Origin: Oscillospiraceae bacterium
GTDB taxonomy: Bacteria; Bacillota; Clostridia; Oscillospirales; Oscillospiraceae
DNA length: 51,106 bases
Reading direction: 5' to 3'
NCBI GenBank assembly: GCA_015067835.1
Contig: SVLS01000016.1
Location: forward strand, 1-51,106
Shown here: positions 50,730 through 51,106 of the stretch, piece by piece
Numbering within the stretch: the stretch's first letter is position 1
How the letters are laid out: the number at the start of each line of letters is the position of its first letter
Notes under the pieces: model-generated
Databases searched by the model: none
Told to the model about the DNA's origin: nothing
The model's input: only the letters and a program-made list of their open reading frames with translations
Translations under genes and position numbers: made by a program

Positions 50730-50757
50730 CCTCCCCCTCCGGGGGAGGTTTTCTTTT
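50730..50757 (+). terminator. Terminator of typA
   Basis: Eight-bp stem CCTCCCCC with GGGGGAGG followed by TTTTCTTTT, 11 bp past the stop codon. Confidence 0.92.
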
Positions 50758-50780
50758 GTCACAAACCCTCTCCCCACCAC

Positions 50781-50896
50781 GTCATTGCGAGGAGCGAAGC
50801 GACGTGGCAATCTCCCGGTACACAGTTTGTGCCTGCAATACGTATCGATGGATGTTACCAGGAGATTCCCACGGCCCGTGGGGGCCTCGGAATGAC
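50781..50896 (+). repeat. Full-length palindromic repeat, core in forward orientation
   Basis: A 116-bp near-identical copy of 15166-15280 (same head, core and tail, only a few differences), 35 kb away. The gene-free stretch 50720-51106 holds the typA terminator, this repeat, a head fragment at 50926 and a hairpin at 51053; no gene is seen in it. Confidence 0.92.
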
Positions 50897-50925
50897 ATAC
50901 TATATCGTAAAATCTTCCATTTTAT

Positions 50926-50960
50926 GTCATTGCGAGGAGCGAAGCGACGTGGCAATCTCC
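50926..50960 (+). repeat. Palindromic repeat head fragment
   Basis: GTCATTGCGAGGAGCGAAGC followed by GACGTGGCAATCTCC; head arm only, after a short spacer behind the full-length copy. Confidence 0.85.
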
Positions 50961-51052
50961 TGGCAGAATGTAGGGACGAGCACTGTGAACTGCCCCAGTT
51001 TGTGCGGACAGCACAAAAAAGGGATTCCCTTGCAGGATAATTAAATTTCAAG

Positions 51053-51085
51053 CGGAGTGGCGTAGCGTCAGCGGCGCCACTCCCG
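51053..51085 (+). repeat. GGAGTGGCG hairpin element
   Basis: GGAGTGGCG (51054-51062) pairs with CGCCACTCC (51075-51083) around TAGCGTCAGCGG. The GCGTCAGCG segment is shared with 17225-17274. It may be a dispersed repeat or the 3' end of a transcript entering from the right. Confidence 0.45.
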
Positions 51086-51106
51086 TTCTGTTTTGGATTC
51101 GTTCAT

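Noticed and set aside
51068..51106. Short minus-strand frame (MNESKTEREWRR then stop) at the right edge, possibly the 3' end of a gene entering the window
   Set aside because: Only twelve codons are visible and no family or frame support exists, so it is not listed as a gene.

Overview
The window looks like chromosome of a gut-type, endospore-forming, low-to-mid GC Clostridia (most likely order Oscillospirales). The evidence is a SpoIIE-family phosphatase with a perfect Spo0A box behind it, a secreted protein with a type I dockerin beside a cohesin-like module, a DacF-type D,D-carboxypeptidase, a preQ1 riboswitch in front of a QueT transporter, and many copies of a GTCATTGCGAGGAGC...GGAATGAC palindromic repeat of the kind scattered through Oscillospiraceae genomes. 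No rRNA, tRNA, CRISPR array, prophage or transposase was seen.

Layout. 1-6.9 kb: an exported cohesin-like protein with a 7-residue Pro/Ser/Gln/Thr repeat (cut by the window edge) and, upstream in the same transcript, a 2028-residue exported dockerin protein. 7-11.5 kb: gap, a DUF2207-type membrane protein, an ApbE-type flavin transferase lipoprotein and a small zinc-ribbon gene. 11.7-15.1 kb: a ruvC-ruvA-ruvB cluster carrying two extra genes (a 65-residue membrane protein and a zinc-ribbon membrane protein). 15.1-15.6 kb: a cluster of palindromic repeats. 15.6-21.2 kb: a polysaccharide deacetylase, an esterase-like hydrolase, mannonate dehydratase (uxuA), then a decayed GPH symporter/GH2 glycosidase remnant and a TetR regulator broken by a 13-bp duplication. 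21.3-23 kb: a GNAT acetyltransferase and a DUF2156 protein. 23.1-33.3 kb: a nine-gene surface-glycan operon (UDP-sugar 4,6-dehydratase, aminotransferase, GNAT, ATP-grasp ligase, phosphoglycosyl transferase, four glycosyltransferases).

33.3-37.8 kb: queT under a preQ1-I riboswitch with an intervening short ORF, spoIIE, a small membrane protein and dacF. 38.2-47.2 kb: malic enzyme and, upstream, a tight seven-gene operon (NagB-like isomerase, creatininase-family protein, SemiSWEET-like transporter, Gfo/Idh/MocA dehydrogenase, a PreA/GltD-like fusion, a UxuB/YjmF-like SDR, an LDH2-family dehydrogenase) that looks like a catabolic pathway I cannot assign. 47.4-50.7 kb: a CapA-family protein and typA/bipA, divergent. 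50.7-51.1 kb: more palindromic repeats.

Best candidates for something undescribed: the preQ1 riboswitch that acts first on a short ORF whose stop overlaps the queT start (ATGA) and which contains two U-tailed hairpins; the seven-gene operon with a domain-permuted dihydropyrimidine-dehydrogenase-like enzyme; and the modular palindromic repeat family, one copy of which carries its core inverted relative to its arms.
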